This document shows, in pieces, positions 7,325-15,800 of a stretch of 31,487 nucleotides of DNA. Within the stretch, counting starts at the first letter, position 1; every line of letters begins with the position of its first letter. A model generated the notes under the pieces. It made no database searches and was not told the DNA's origin. It was given only the letters and a program-made list of their open reading frames with translations. The translations under genes and the position numbers were made by a program. Source of the DNA: a virus; the IMG/VR virus record IMGVR_UViG_3300013131_000155, positions 1 through 31,487 of that record; one strand, given 5' to 3'.

Positions 7325-8482
7325 ATGCCAAGAATCAGTTTATATAAGCCAGAAAAAGGCGAAGATTACACATTTTTAGACCAGACTATAGCAGAAATGT
7401 TCACTGTGGGTGGTACTGACGTGTTTGTACACAAATATCTTGGCCCTGTGAATCCTGAAGAAGAAGATGCCACAGCCACTCAACCAAGATACAATGCTGT
7501 GAAAGAAACCAACATTCAGGACCTATTATTTTTAGAAAATAGAGATAGAAAATACGATCCTAACATCTATCAGATCAGAGGTATCTACAACGTGAATGAC
7601 ATTGACTTTGACATGAGTCAATTTGGATTATTTCTACAAAATGACACCATATTTCTCACAGTACACATCAACAGTTCTGTGAAAACCATTGGTAGAAAAT
7701 TAATGTCTGGAGATGTGATAGAATTGCCTCATCTCAAAGACCAATACGCATTGAATGATTATCAGGTTGCGTTGAAAAGGTTTTATGTGATTCAGGACAT
7801 TAATAGAGCAGCAGAAGGGTTTTCACCCACTTGGTATCCGCATCTTTATCGACTTAAACTTAAACAAATAGTGGACAGTCAAGAATTCAAAGAGATACTG
7901 GATTTGCCAGCCGAAGAAGGCAGCACCAACACACTGCGAGATGTGCTCAGCACCTATGAAAAAGAAATGCAGATCAATGAAGCAGTAGTGGCACAAGCAG
8001 AAGCAGACACAGCCAAAAGTGGCTACAACACCAAACATCTGTACACACTGCAGGTGGACGACCAAGGCAAACCAGAACTGGTCACCACAGATATCAACAC
8101 ATTGGATGCCAGCACTGCCAATGAAATGGCAGATAGAATCAATCAAACTCCAGAAAGAAATGGTTATGATGGTTATCTATTAGGAGACGGATTTGCTCCT
8201 AATGGCGAAGTGTTCGGTCATGGCATAGGCTTTCCTGTAGGTTCTGTTAAAGGTGATTATTTTTTAAGAACAGATTTCTTGCCCAATAGATTGTTTAGAT
8301 ATGATGGTTCACGCTGGGTCAAAATGGAAGATGCAGTGCGCATGACCTTGACCAACACCAGCAATAGAAACACACAAAAAACAGGATTTATCAACAACAC
8401 CAATACCACCACAGTGGCAGGTGAAACCATAGATCAAAGACAGAGTTTATCACAAGCACTCAAACCCAAAGCGGACAATTAA
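7325..8482 (+). CDS. 14: Neck protein gp14
   Basis: A 385-residue protein (T4 gp14: 256). The MPRISLYKPEKG start, FVHKYLGPVN, the IQDLLFLENRDRKYDPNIYQIRG region in short blocks, then FGLFLQNDTIFLTVHIN, LMSGDVIELPHLKD, and VIQDINRAAEGFSPTWYPHLYRLK are what I recognise as gp14 of marine T4-like phages. gp14 joins gp13 in the neck that closes the head and receives the tail. The C-terminal extension (about residues 200-385) has a helical Glu/Ala-rich linker. A small module follows at 8252-8326 (G-D-Y-F...R-Y-D-G-S-R-W), similar in pattern to repeats in gp18 and gp15. It is followed by gp15 after 2 nt. The start codon is 5 nt from a late promoter. Confidence 0.8.
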   Translation: MPRISLYKPEKGEDYTFLDQTIAEMFTVGGTDVFVHKYLGPVNPEEEDATATQPRYNAVKETNIQDLLFLENRDRKYDPNIYQIRGIYNVNDIDFDMSQFGLFLQNDTIFLTVHINSSVKTIGRKLMSGDVIELPHLKDQYALNDYQVALKRFYVIQDINRAAEGFSPTWYPHLYRLKLKQIVDSQEFKEILDLPAEEGSTNTLRDVLSTYEKEMQINEAVVAQAEADTAKSGYNTKHLYTLQVDDQGKPELVTTDINTLDASTANEMADRINQTPERNGYDGYLLGDGFAPNGEVFGHGIGFPVGSVKGDYFLRTDFLPNRLFRYDGSRWVKMEDAVRMTLTNTSNRNTQKTGFINNTNTTTVAGETIDQRQSLSQALKPKADN

Positions 8483-8484
8483 AC

Positions 8485-9945
8485 ATGCAATTTTTTTACG
8501 ACGGACAAATACGCAGATATATCACTCAAATCGTGAGATTAATGAGCAATTTTGCCTACAAAGATGGCAAAGGAAACTTGACCACTATACCTGTAATGTA
8601 TGGTGATTTGACCAGACAAGTAGCAAATATTATTAGGGACAATAGCGAAAACAAAATTCCCAGTGCTCCACGAATGGCAGTTTATATAACCTCACTGGAT
8701 ATGGATCGTACACGTACTGCTGATGCTTCATATGTAAGTAAATTGCATGTGAGAGAAAGAGCTTTTGATTCCAACAACAAAGAATATTTGAATATACAAG
8801 GTGCAAATTACACAGTGGAAAGATTGATGCCTACTCCTTACACATTGGGAGTAAATGTTGACATATGGTCCACTAACACAGATCAAAAATTACAGATTTT
8901 AGAACAGATATTAATGTTATTTAATCCTAGTTTAGAATTACAGACAACAGATAATTTTGTGGACTGGACCAGTTTAACTGTGTTAGATCTTAATGGAATA
9001 ACTTTCAGTTCTAGAGCGATTCCCACAGGTACAGAGAGCGAGATAGACATCGCTACACTGCAATTTACTACTCCTATTTTTATAAGTCCTCCAACCAAAG
9101 TAAAAAAATTAGGAGTAATTACAAAAATTGTCACCAGCATATTCAATGAAGAATCAGGAGAGATTGATTTAGGAACCAGTATGCCTGAGCTTAAAGCCTA
9201 TGAAGATGGTGTGGCCAATAATGCCAAAGCAGATATTAACACCACTGCTGATGGCACAGTCAATATGAGCAAAACTGTTAGAAAAGATGCTGATGCAGTA
9301 TCATTAACTACTGGATCAGGTTATGACATAGTGGTGTTGAACAGCACAGTGCAAATAGTGGACAAAGGAATACTTGGTCAAACCAATTGGAAAAAAGTGT
9401 TGGATGCACATCCTGGGGTGTACCAAGCGGGTATCAGCAGAATACTTTTAGATCGACAAGACATATCCAATACTGTGTCCGGAACATTTGCCGTGAATAG
9501 TTTGAATGAAAATCAACTGATTGTAAATTGGGATCAAGACACTATACCAACCAACACACTATTCAGCGGAGTAACTACAAGAGGCACTGTGGATTATATT
9601 GTGGATCCATCCACATTTAATCCTACATCAATCAAAGTCACCGGACTTAGACTATTAATTTTAAATGACATAGGAGCAGCCAATCAAGTGGATGGAGCAG
9701 ATGCTTGGAAGTCCACTAGTGGTGCGGATCTAGTGGCACAAACCAATGACATAATAGAATGGAATGGCACTCAATGGAACATATTGTTTGATGCCAGCGC
9801 TAATGCCAATTCTGAAGATTCTACTGTGGACTTTAAATATGTTACCAATCTCAACACAGGTGTGCAGTACAAATGGAACGGGGACACTTGGCTGTTGAGT
9901 TTTGAAGGCGAATATCGCAAAGGAACCTGGAACCTAAGTCTATAG
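8485..9945 (+). CDS. 15: Proximal tail sheath stabiliser gp15, C-terminally extended
   Basis: A 486-residue protein (T4 gp15: 272). The N-terminal ~235 residues carry the family signature: MQFFYDGQIRRYITQIVRLMSNF, IPVMYGDLTRQV, PSAPRMAVYITSLDMDRTRT, YTVERLMPTPYTLGVNVDIW and QILMLFNPSLELQ. gp15 caps the distal end of tube and sheath and joins the tail to the neck. The rest (about 240-486) is an extra region of beta-type sequence, including a Y-K-W-N-G-D-T-W module near the C-terminus (9832-9900). The gene follows gp14 after 2 nt, with a weak GGA element inside the end of gp14. The Nudix gene begins 13 nt downstream. Confidence 0.87.
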   Translation: MQFFYDGQIRRYITQIVRLMSNFAYKDGKGNLTTIPVMYGDLTRQVANIIRDNSENKIPSAPRMAVYITSLDMDRTRTADASYVSKLHVRERAFDSNNKEYLNIQGANYTVERLMPTPYTLGVNVDIWSTNTDQKLQILEQILMLFNPSLELQTTDNFVDWTSLTVLDLNGITFSSRAIPTGTESEIDIATLQFTTPIFISPPTKVKKLGVITKIVTSIFNEESGEIDLGTSMPELKAYEDGVANNAKADINTTADGTVNMSKTVRKDADAVSLTTGSGYDIVVLNSTVQIVDKGILGQTNWKKVLDAHPGVYQAGISRILLDRQDISNTVSGTFAVNSLNENQLIVNWDQDTIPTNTLFSGVTTRGTVDYIVDPSTFNPTSIKVTGLRLLILNDIGAANQVDGADAWKSTSGADLVAQTNDIIEWNGTQWNILFDASANANSEDSTVDFKYVTNLNTGVQYKWNGDTWLLSFEGEYRKGTWNLSL

Positions 9946-9958
9946 CATAATTATTAAC

Positions 9959-10393
9959 ATGAGCATGAGGAAAATAATTGGCTGCGGAGCCTTGTTTTAT
10001 AATCTCCAAACCAAAAGATTCTTATTTCTACACAGAACACAGAGCAAACAATCCAATGTGTGGGGGTTAGTGGGCGGCACTAATATTGAGAGTGAAACTC
10101 CATGGGAATCTCTCAAAAGAGAAATCAGTGAGGAAGTGGGTCCGGTAGATATTGTTAAAACCATACCTTTGGAAACTTTTGTTAGCAATGATGAAAATTT
10201 TTTATATCACACTTATTTGTGTGTGGTCAAACAAGAATTTTTACCCCAACTGAATCAAGAGCATGATGGTTATGCTTGGGTGCAGTTTGGCAAATGGCCC
10301 AAACCTTTGCATCAAGGATTACGCAATACTCTCACAAATAGAACCAATCAAATCAAACTGGAAACAGTTTTTAAGATGTTAAAATTTCTATAA
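9959..10393 (+). CDS. Nudix hydrolase
   Basis: A 144-residue protein with a complete Nudix box, G40-x5-E46-x7-R54-E-x-x-E58-E59-x-G61, the Mg-binding catalytic loop that cleaves X-linked nucleoside diphosphates. GALFYN and WGLVGG before the box, and the YAWVQFGKWPKPLH strand after it, complete the fold. The substrate cannot be read from sequence. Its position directly before ADP-heptose synthase (stop TAA and next ATG share one base) raises the possibility that it acts on an ADP-sugar or cleans up a nucleotide by-product. MutT-like housekeeping is equally possible. Two ATGs (9959, 9965) are in frame. No good ribosome-binding site is seen, so translation may be coupled to gp15. Confidence 0.92.
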   Translation: MSMRKIIGCGALFYNLQTKRFLFLHRTQSKQSNVWGLVGGTNIESETPWESLKREISEEVGPVDIVKTIPLETFVSNDENFLYHTYLCVVKQEFLPQLNQEHDGYAWVQFGKWPKPLHQGLRNTLTNRTNQIKLETVFKMLKFL

Positions 10394-11643
10394 TGATCAA
10401 AATAATTGGTGATATAATGCTGGATCGTTGGATCATGGGCACTGCTAATCGCATGTCTCCTGAAGCACCTATTCCTATTCTATTAGAACAAAATCAAAAG
10501 GTTTCTCCAGGAGGAGCTGCCAATTTGGCAGTGAATGTGGCTGCCATTTGCAATGATGTACAATTGTATGGAGCAGTGGGCAAAGACGCAGATGGATACG
10601 GATTGGTTAATTTATTAAAAAACAGCAATGTATTTCTGTCCATAGCAGAAGATGCAGTGATCACCACAACAAAAATAAGATTGGTTGAACAAAGAGGTCA
10701 GCACATACTGCGTTGGGATAGAGAAAAACAATACACCAAGGACAGTTGTTTATCACAATTGTTATTCTCTCTCACAGAAAAAAGCATGGTATTGGTGAGT
10801 GATTATGCCAAAGGAGTTATCAAATCACACACAGTAAAAAATATTTTAGAAAAAACACAGTGGGTATTGGTAGATCCCAAACAAAGTGCTGATTATTATG
10901 ATGGAGCATTTCTAGTAAAACCCAACATGAAAGAATATGAATCTTGGAATGGTGTGTTTGATGTGGATTCAGCTGTGAAATTTGCACAAGCACACAACTG
11001 GCAATGGCTGGTGATCACTGATGGCGCCAAAGGTATTCATATCGTTTCCAAACAAGGATCATACTCACATGTGAAAGAACCTGTGAGAGAAGTAGCAGAT
11101 GTTACCGGAGCAGGAGACACTGTGCTGGCAGTGATAGCGTATGGTATCAAACGAGGCATGACTGTGCCACGTGCTTGTGAATTGGCATGTTATGCAGCAG
11201 CAAGAAATGTGGAAAAATTTGGCGTTGTGCCTGTGACCAAACAAGATTTGAACAAAGGAGTGGTATGGACCAACGGAGTGTTTGATATACTGCACACAGG
11301 ACATTTGGAACTGTTAAAGTTTGCTAGAAATCAAGGCAAAAAATTAATAGTGGGCATCAATGATGATGCCAGTGTGTGTAGATTAAAAGGTGAAGGCAGA
11401 CCAGTGAATGATATCAACACAAGAAAACGTCAATTAGAAATGTTGCCTTGGGTGGACGAAGTAATAATATTTGCGGAAGATACTCCACAAAAAATTATAG
11501 AACAAATCAAACCAGACATCATTGTGAAGGGTGGAGATTACACAGTGGCCACCACAGTGGGCAATGAGTTGGCACAGGTAATTATCTTTCCCACAGTGGA
11601 AGGATTTTCCACCACCAAAATCATAGATAGATTACAATCATGA
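10393..11643 (+). CDS. hldE: Bifunctional ADP-heptose synthase HldE (heptose-7-P kinase / heptose-1-P adenylyltransferase)
   Basis: A 416-residue two-domain enzyme (E. coli HldE has 477; the linker here is short). Residues 1 to about 275 are a PfkB/ribokinase-fold kinase: GDIMLDRW, SPEAPIPI, PGGAANLAVN, LVSDYAKG, VDPKQ, KPNMKEYE and the VTGAGDT anion hole with catalytic D242. Residues from about 290 are a cytidylyltransferase-fold domain: TNGVFDILHTGH (HxGH at 301-304), DASVCRLKGEGRPVN, EDTPQKIIEQIKPDIIVKGG and a final TTKII. It converts D-glycero-D-manno-heptose 7-P to the 1,7-bisphosphate, and after phosphatase action adenylylates heptose 1-P to ADP-heptose. All signature residues look intact. 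It overlaps the Nudix stop by 1 nt and the hldD start by 4 nt (ATGA). It is very unusual between phage structural genes. Confidence 0.96.
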   Translation: MIKIIGDIMLDRWIMGTANRMSPEAPIPILLEQNQKVSPGGAANLAVNVAAICNDVQLYGAVGKDADGYGLVNLLKNSNVFLSIAEDAVITTTKIRLVEQRGQHILRWDREKQYTKDSCLSQLLFSLTEKSMVLVSDYAKGVIKSHTVKNILEKTQWVLVDPKQSADYYDGAFLVKPNMKEYESWNGVFDVDSAVKFAQAHNWQWLVITDGAKGIHIVSKQGSYSHVKEPVREVADVTGAGDTVLAVIAYGIKRGMTVPRACELACYAAARNVEKFGVVPVTKQDLNKGVVWTNGVFDILHTGHLELLKFARNQGKKLIVGINDDASVCRLKGEGRPVNDINTRKRQLEMLPWVDEVIIFAEDTPQKIIEQIKPDIIVKGGDYTVATTVGNELAQVIIFPTVEGFSTTKIIDRLQS

Positions 11644-12467
11644 AAATATTAATCACAGGACACAACGGATTCATCGGTCAAAATCTATTCAAACATTTCA
11701 TGCATAAAGGACACACAGTGGAAGGTTATGAGTATGTTGCTGGCAAATTTCCAGACACAGTCAAATATGATCAAGTGATACATCTAGGCGCTATCAGCAG
11801 CACTGTGGAAACCAATGTGGAAAAAATCATGCTGCAAAATTATGATTTCAGCATGCAGTTGATCAAAAAATGCATCAATGCAGGTGTGCCTTTTCAATAT
11901 GCCAGTTCAGCCAGTGTGTATGGCAACACTGATAATTTTTGTGAATCATCCGCTAAAAATCCCAATTCAGCCTATGCCTGGAGCAAATATTTGTTTGATA
12001 GAGAAGTGGAGACATTACTGAAGATTCATCCCAAAACAATCATTCAAGGATTTAGATATTTTAATGTGTACGGTCCAGGAGAAACACACAAACAAAATCA
12101 AGCATCACCCATTTCAAAATTTATTTTGGAAGCAAAAACCAAAGGCACAGTGACAATTTTTGAAAAAAGTGAAAATTATTTGAGAGATTTTGTGTGCGTG
12201 ACAGATGTGTGTGAGATACATGATCAAATGCTGCACAAAAAAGTCAGCGGCATTTTTAATGTGGGCACCAGTATTGCCACCAGTTTTGCTGACATCGCCC
12301 AAATTATTTCTCAAAAATATCAAGCCAAAATTGTCACTGTGCCCATGCCTAACATGTTGACTCACCAATATCAAACTTATACCTGTGCAGACAATAGTCT
12401 TTTAAATACTCATGTGAACATCCAATTCAAAACCATAAAAGAATATATTGAACATGACTGTAACTAG
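11640..12467 (+). CDS. hldD: ADP-L-glycero-D-manno-heptose 6-epimerase HldD
   Basis: A 275-residue extended short-chain dehydrogenase (E. coli HldD: 310). The NAD(P)-binding GxxGxxG is G7-HN-G10-FI-G13. The active site Y112-x-x-x-K116 (YAWSK) and ASSASVYG are present. The substrate region FRYFNVYGPGETHKQNQAS, followed by LRDFVCVTDV and GIFNVGT, is the distinctive HldD signature rather than that of UDP-glucose epimerases. It epimerises ADP-D,D-heptose to ADP-L,D-heptose, the donor used by LPS heptosyltransferases. Its start overlaps the hldE stop (ATGA) and its end overlaps the cupin start by 14 nt, so translation is coupled. The C-terminus is shorter than in E. coli, with the final beta/alpha elements trimmed. 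Confidence 0.95.
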   Translation: MKILITGHNGFIGQNLFKHFMHKGHTVEGYEYVAGKFPDTVKYDQVIHLGAISSTVETNVEKIMLQNYDFSMQLIKKCINAGVPFQYASSASVYGNTDNFCESSAKNPNSAYAWSKYLFDREVETLLKIHPKTIIQGFRYFNVYGPGETHKQNQASPISKFILEAKTKGTVTIFEKSENYLRDFVCVTDVCEIHDQMLHKKVSGIFNVGTSIATSFADIAQIISQKYQAKIVTVPMPNMLTHQYQTYTCADNSLLNTHVNIQFKTIKEYIEHDCN

Positions 12468-12858
12468 ACCTGAAGGCAAAGTGGACAAGGGGTGGGGCTA
12501 TGAATTGATATGGGCCACCAATGATCAATACTGTGGAAAAATACTGGTGTTCACCAAAGCAGGCAACAAATGTTCATTGCATTTTCACAAAATCAAAGAT
12601 GAAACTTGGTTTGTGAATTCAGGAAAATTTTTGGTGCGTTGGATAGACACCAAAGATGGAAAAATTTATCAGAAAGAACTGCTGGAAGGACACACTTGGA
12701 GAAATCCTCCTTTGCAACCTCATCAATTGGAAGCAGTGCAGGACAACAGTTCAATCACAGAAGTTTCCACTGCGGACAGCGTGGAAGACAATTACAGAAT
12801 AGTGCCAGGAGACAGTCAAAAAATTGTTACGCCTGAGCTTCACCCCAACGTAAAATAA
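12454..12858 (+). CDS. Single-domain cupin, sugar-isomerase/epimerase type
   Basis: A 134-residue protein from the ATG at 12454 (an in-frame TTG at 12448 is less likely). It has a complete first cupin motif, G37-x5-H43-x-H45-x4-E50-x6-G57, and a second metal His in PLQPHQ (H90), so a metal site is likely. The layout (GWGYE start, HFHKIKDETWFV, NPPLQPHQLEAV) resembles small cupins related to the C-terminal domain of type II phosphomannose isomerases and other sugar-phosphate cupins. It overlaps the end of hldD by 14 nt, which links it to the heptose pathway, perhaps as an isomerase or a sugar-nucleotide modifier. The reaction is not determined. Its last 32 bp overlap the convergent giant tail gene. 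Confidence 0.88.
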   Translation: MTVTRPEGKVDKGWGYELIWATNDQYCGKILVFTKAGNKCSLHFHKIKDETWFVNSGKFLVRWIDTKDGKIYQKELLEGHTWRNPPLQPHQLEAVQDNSSITEVSTADSVEDNYRIVPGDSQKIVTPELHPNVK

Positions 12859-15800
12859 CAGACCCACTTACTGCTGCACCTGATATCTTGTAGATATTGA
12901 TAGCCAGCACGTCAGGACCATTAGGGAATGTGCCCCTGCCACCTATGGCAGTGGTGGTCAATTCTTTTAATTCAGACAAGCTCAATGCATTCAATGCACC
13001 TGGTTGTACCAAGAATGAAAATACCTGTTCGCCTGGCAGCGCGAATTGAGGGTCACCAAATTGGAATGTCACTGTGCCAGCTGCTGATACAGAGGTGGTC
13101 AGTGTCTGTGTGAATGTGGCTCTGATCACAGTGGTAGTGCCCAATCTTCTGTTGCTCACAGCACTCACAGATGTGTTGGCTGGAAATTGAGTGAATGAAG
13201 TGGCCACCCTGGTACCATTGGCAGCACCTGAGTTGTTCCAAGAGGCCTGTGTGAAAAATATAAAGTTACCTGCATATGTAGCACCAGTGCCTGATGCAGT
13301 CACAGTGGTGCTGGTATTGGTATTCACTGCCTGTGTGGCATTGGCAGCTGAACTCATCACTATTCTGGTGTAATTCACACCATTGACACGAGCATAGGTA
13401 GAGGTTATGCCAGCCACGGTCTGACCGCTGATCACGTAGGTGCTCGCATTCAACACATCACCCAACGTAACATTGGATGTGGTGGTGTCTGTGTCAAGGA
13501 TTAAAAAGTCTGTTCTGCCGTTCACATAGGCCCTGGCATAGTTCAAAGAGATACTGTTCTGCACTGGTGTAGTGATGTTGGTACTTACAGGGCTGGTGGC
13601 ATTGGCCACTGAACTCATCACAATTCTAGTGTAAACAGATCCCAAATAAGCGCGAGTGATGGTGGATATGGTTTGACCCGTGGTCACATAAGTGCCCACC
13701 ACTATTCTATCTCCCACTCTCAAAGGAGTGCTGGTTAGTGCATCATAGGCCACATTAGTGATGTAGAAATCATTGTCGGTGGTTTGAAATGCTCTTGTTC
13801 TAAATCCTGAGTTGGCAATGGCTGTTAAATTCTGTGTGACTGTGGTGAATCCTCTGGCAGTGATTGTGGTGGTCAATGCACCTTGAATGGTGGCTGTGGT
13901 GGTCGTCAGTGGTACACCTCCCCAGTTGATGGATCCTCCCAATGCTATCTGTGCAAAACTGGGTTGACCTCCTGCTGCTGTGCTGGCCAAACCAGTCCAG
14001 GTAATGTTGGCAGGATTGGCTGGATAATTTCTTGGATTCAATACTCCTTCCACAACCACGGTGCCTGTGCTGGTGTCTGTGGTCACGGCCACTTCGTTTA
14101 ATAATAATTGTGCTCTGTTTAACAGATCTCTTTCTCCCAAATCGCCCACCAATGCATTGGAAACTGAAGGAGCCAATCTGATCATGAAAGCAGTCTGTTT
14201 GGCAGTGCTCACGCTCAATCCTGTAGCAGCATAGTTGAAAATGTATCCTCGGTCTTCATCAAACATACCGTCTGTTAATAGTGCTGATCCCCAGTGACTG
14301 ATGGTAGGAGTGGCTGTGCAACTGATCAGTGTGACTCCCACTCCTGCTGTGTGTGATGCTGCCGCACCAGCTGTGAATAATCTGTTGATACCTGCTGTGA
14401 ATGAACTGAATGTGGCTGCTCTGGTGCAATTTATTAAAGATCTGCCTGATTTTCCATTGTAGGATATCATTTCATTGTCGATATATATCACACCGTTTGT
14501 AGGAAATTTGCTTGTGTCATACAATTGCACTGTAGTCTCTGAATCATTGATACTTGCGTATAATTTGTTCACTGCTGTGCGATTTTCCACTTCATATCTC
14601 ACAGGAAGGTTGGCAGTACGCATATAAGCTTCAGTGTTGGTGTTGGAATTTCTTAACTTATGCAAGAACACAAATTTACCATCAGCGCCTCGCAACATCC
14701 ACTCAATAAATCCTGCTGCATACCATGAATACTGTATGCCCAACATCTGCATACGCCATGGCAATATGTCATATCCACTGGGTCCTGTGCCATCCAATTT
14801 GTCCAAGTTCCATTGACTCTGCGGCACATATAATTCTTCGGTGATACACACTCTAGCTCCGGTGACGTTGTTGGCGCCTCGCCAGTCTGGAGTCACAAAC
14901 ATTTGACTTTGAGATGTGATTTGAGTAACCAAATGACTCATACCTCTGATCACAATTTTATCTCCTTCTTTTAACTGATCTTGGAATCTTGTGCCTGTGC
15001 CTTGCACGGCATTGCTGTCCACGTTGCAGGCCACTGTACCAGTCAATTGATTGGTGCTGCTTCTGCGTACCACTGCCATTTCATTGCCGTCGTACTGATA
15101 AAATATTCCATTCTGTTCATCAAAAGCACCAATGCGCACAGCGCTGCCATGCCAACGTTTCAAAATCATTTTGCAATCAGTGCCCAACTGTGCTGTGGTG
15201 GTGCTGAGTACCACTGCTGATCTGGCAGTGAATCTGCGTGCATCTATCACGCTTTCCACTGTGAATTCACCGTTGTATTCAAAACTCACAAAGCCTATGG
15301 TTTCTATCACACAACCTGCTTGTACTCCGTGGTCTGTGTCATCTGCCACAAAAGTTATTAGACTGTTTATAGCGGTACCATTAGCTGTGGCTCCTGACAA
15401 GTTGTAACTGGGTGCAAATAAACCTCCAGTGGTGTACATGATGCCTTTGCCTGATTGATATCTGATATATTTTTTGCTCTGACGTATGGCTTGCGCACCA
15501 TGACTGGGATTGCCTGTGCCCAATTGTACTCCCCCATCAAATGGTCTATGCACAAAGAAACTGTCTGGTCTGGCATACAACACTCCTGTGACTGAACTGT
15601 TGGTGGTGTTCACAATGCCTGTGGTTCTAGCCACAAATCTAATGGAAGAACGACTGGGCACTGCAGATACCACATGTGGACCTGTGCCCAATTGATGATT
15701 GGCTGAAGTTAAATTGATTTCCAAAGCAGTGGTGCTTTGATTTGTTAATACAAATCTTCCAAAACCTTGACCTGTGTAATAGCTGTAGGCCAATGAATCC

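Noticed and set aside
7273-7326. Longer gp13 beginning at the ATG at 7326
   Set aside because: It would overlap the gp14 start and pass through the promoter region. The ATG at 7272 has AGGA at good spacing and matches the expected family start.
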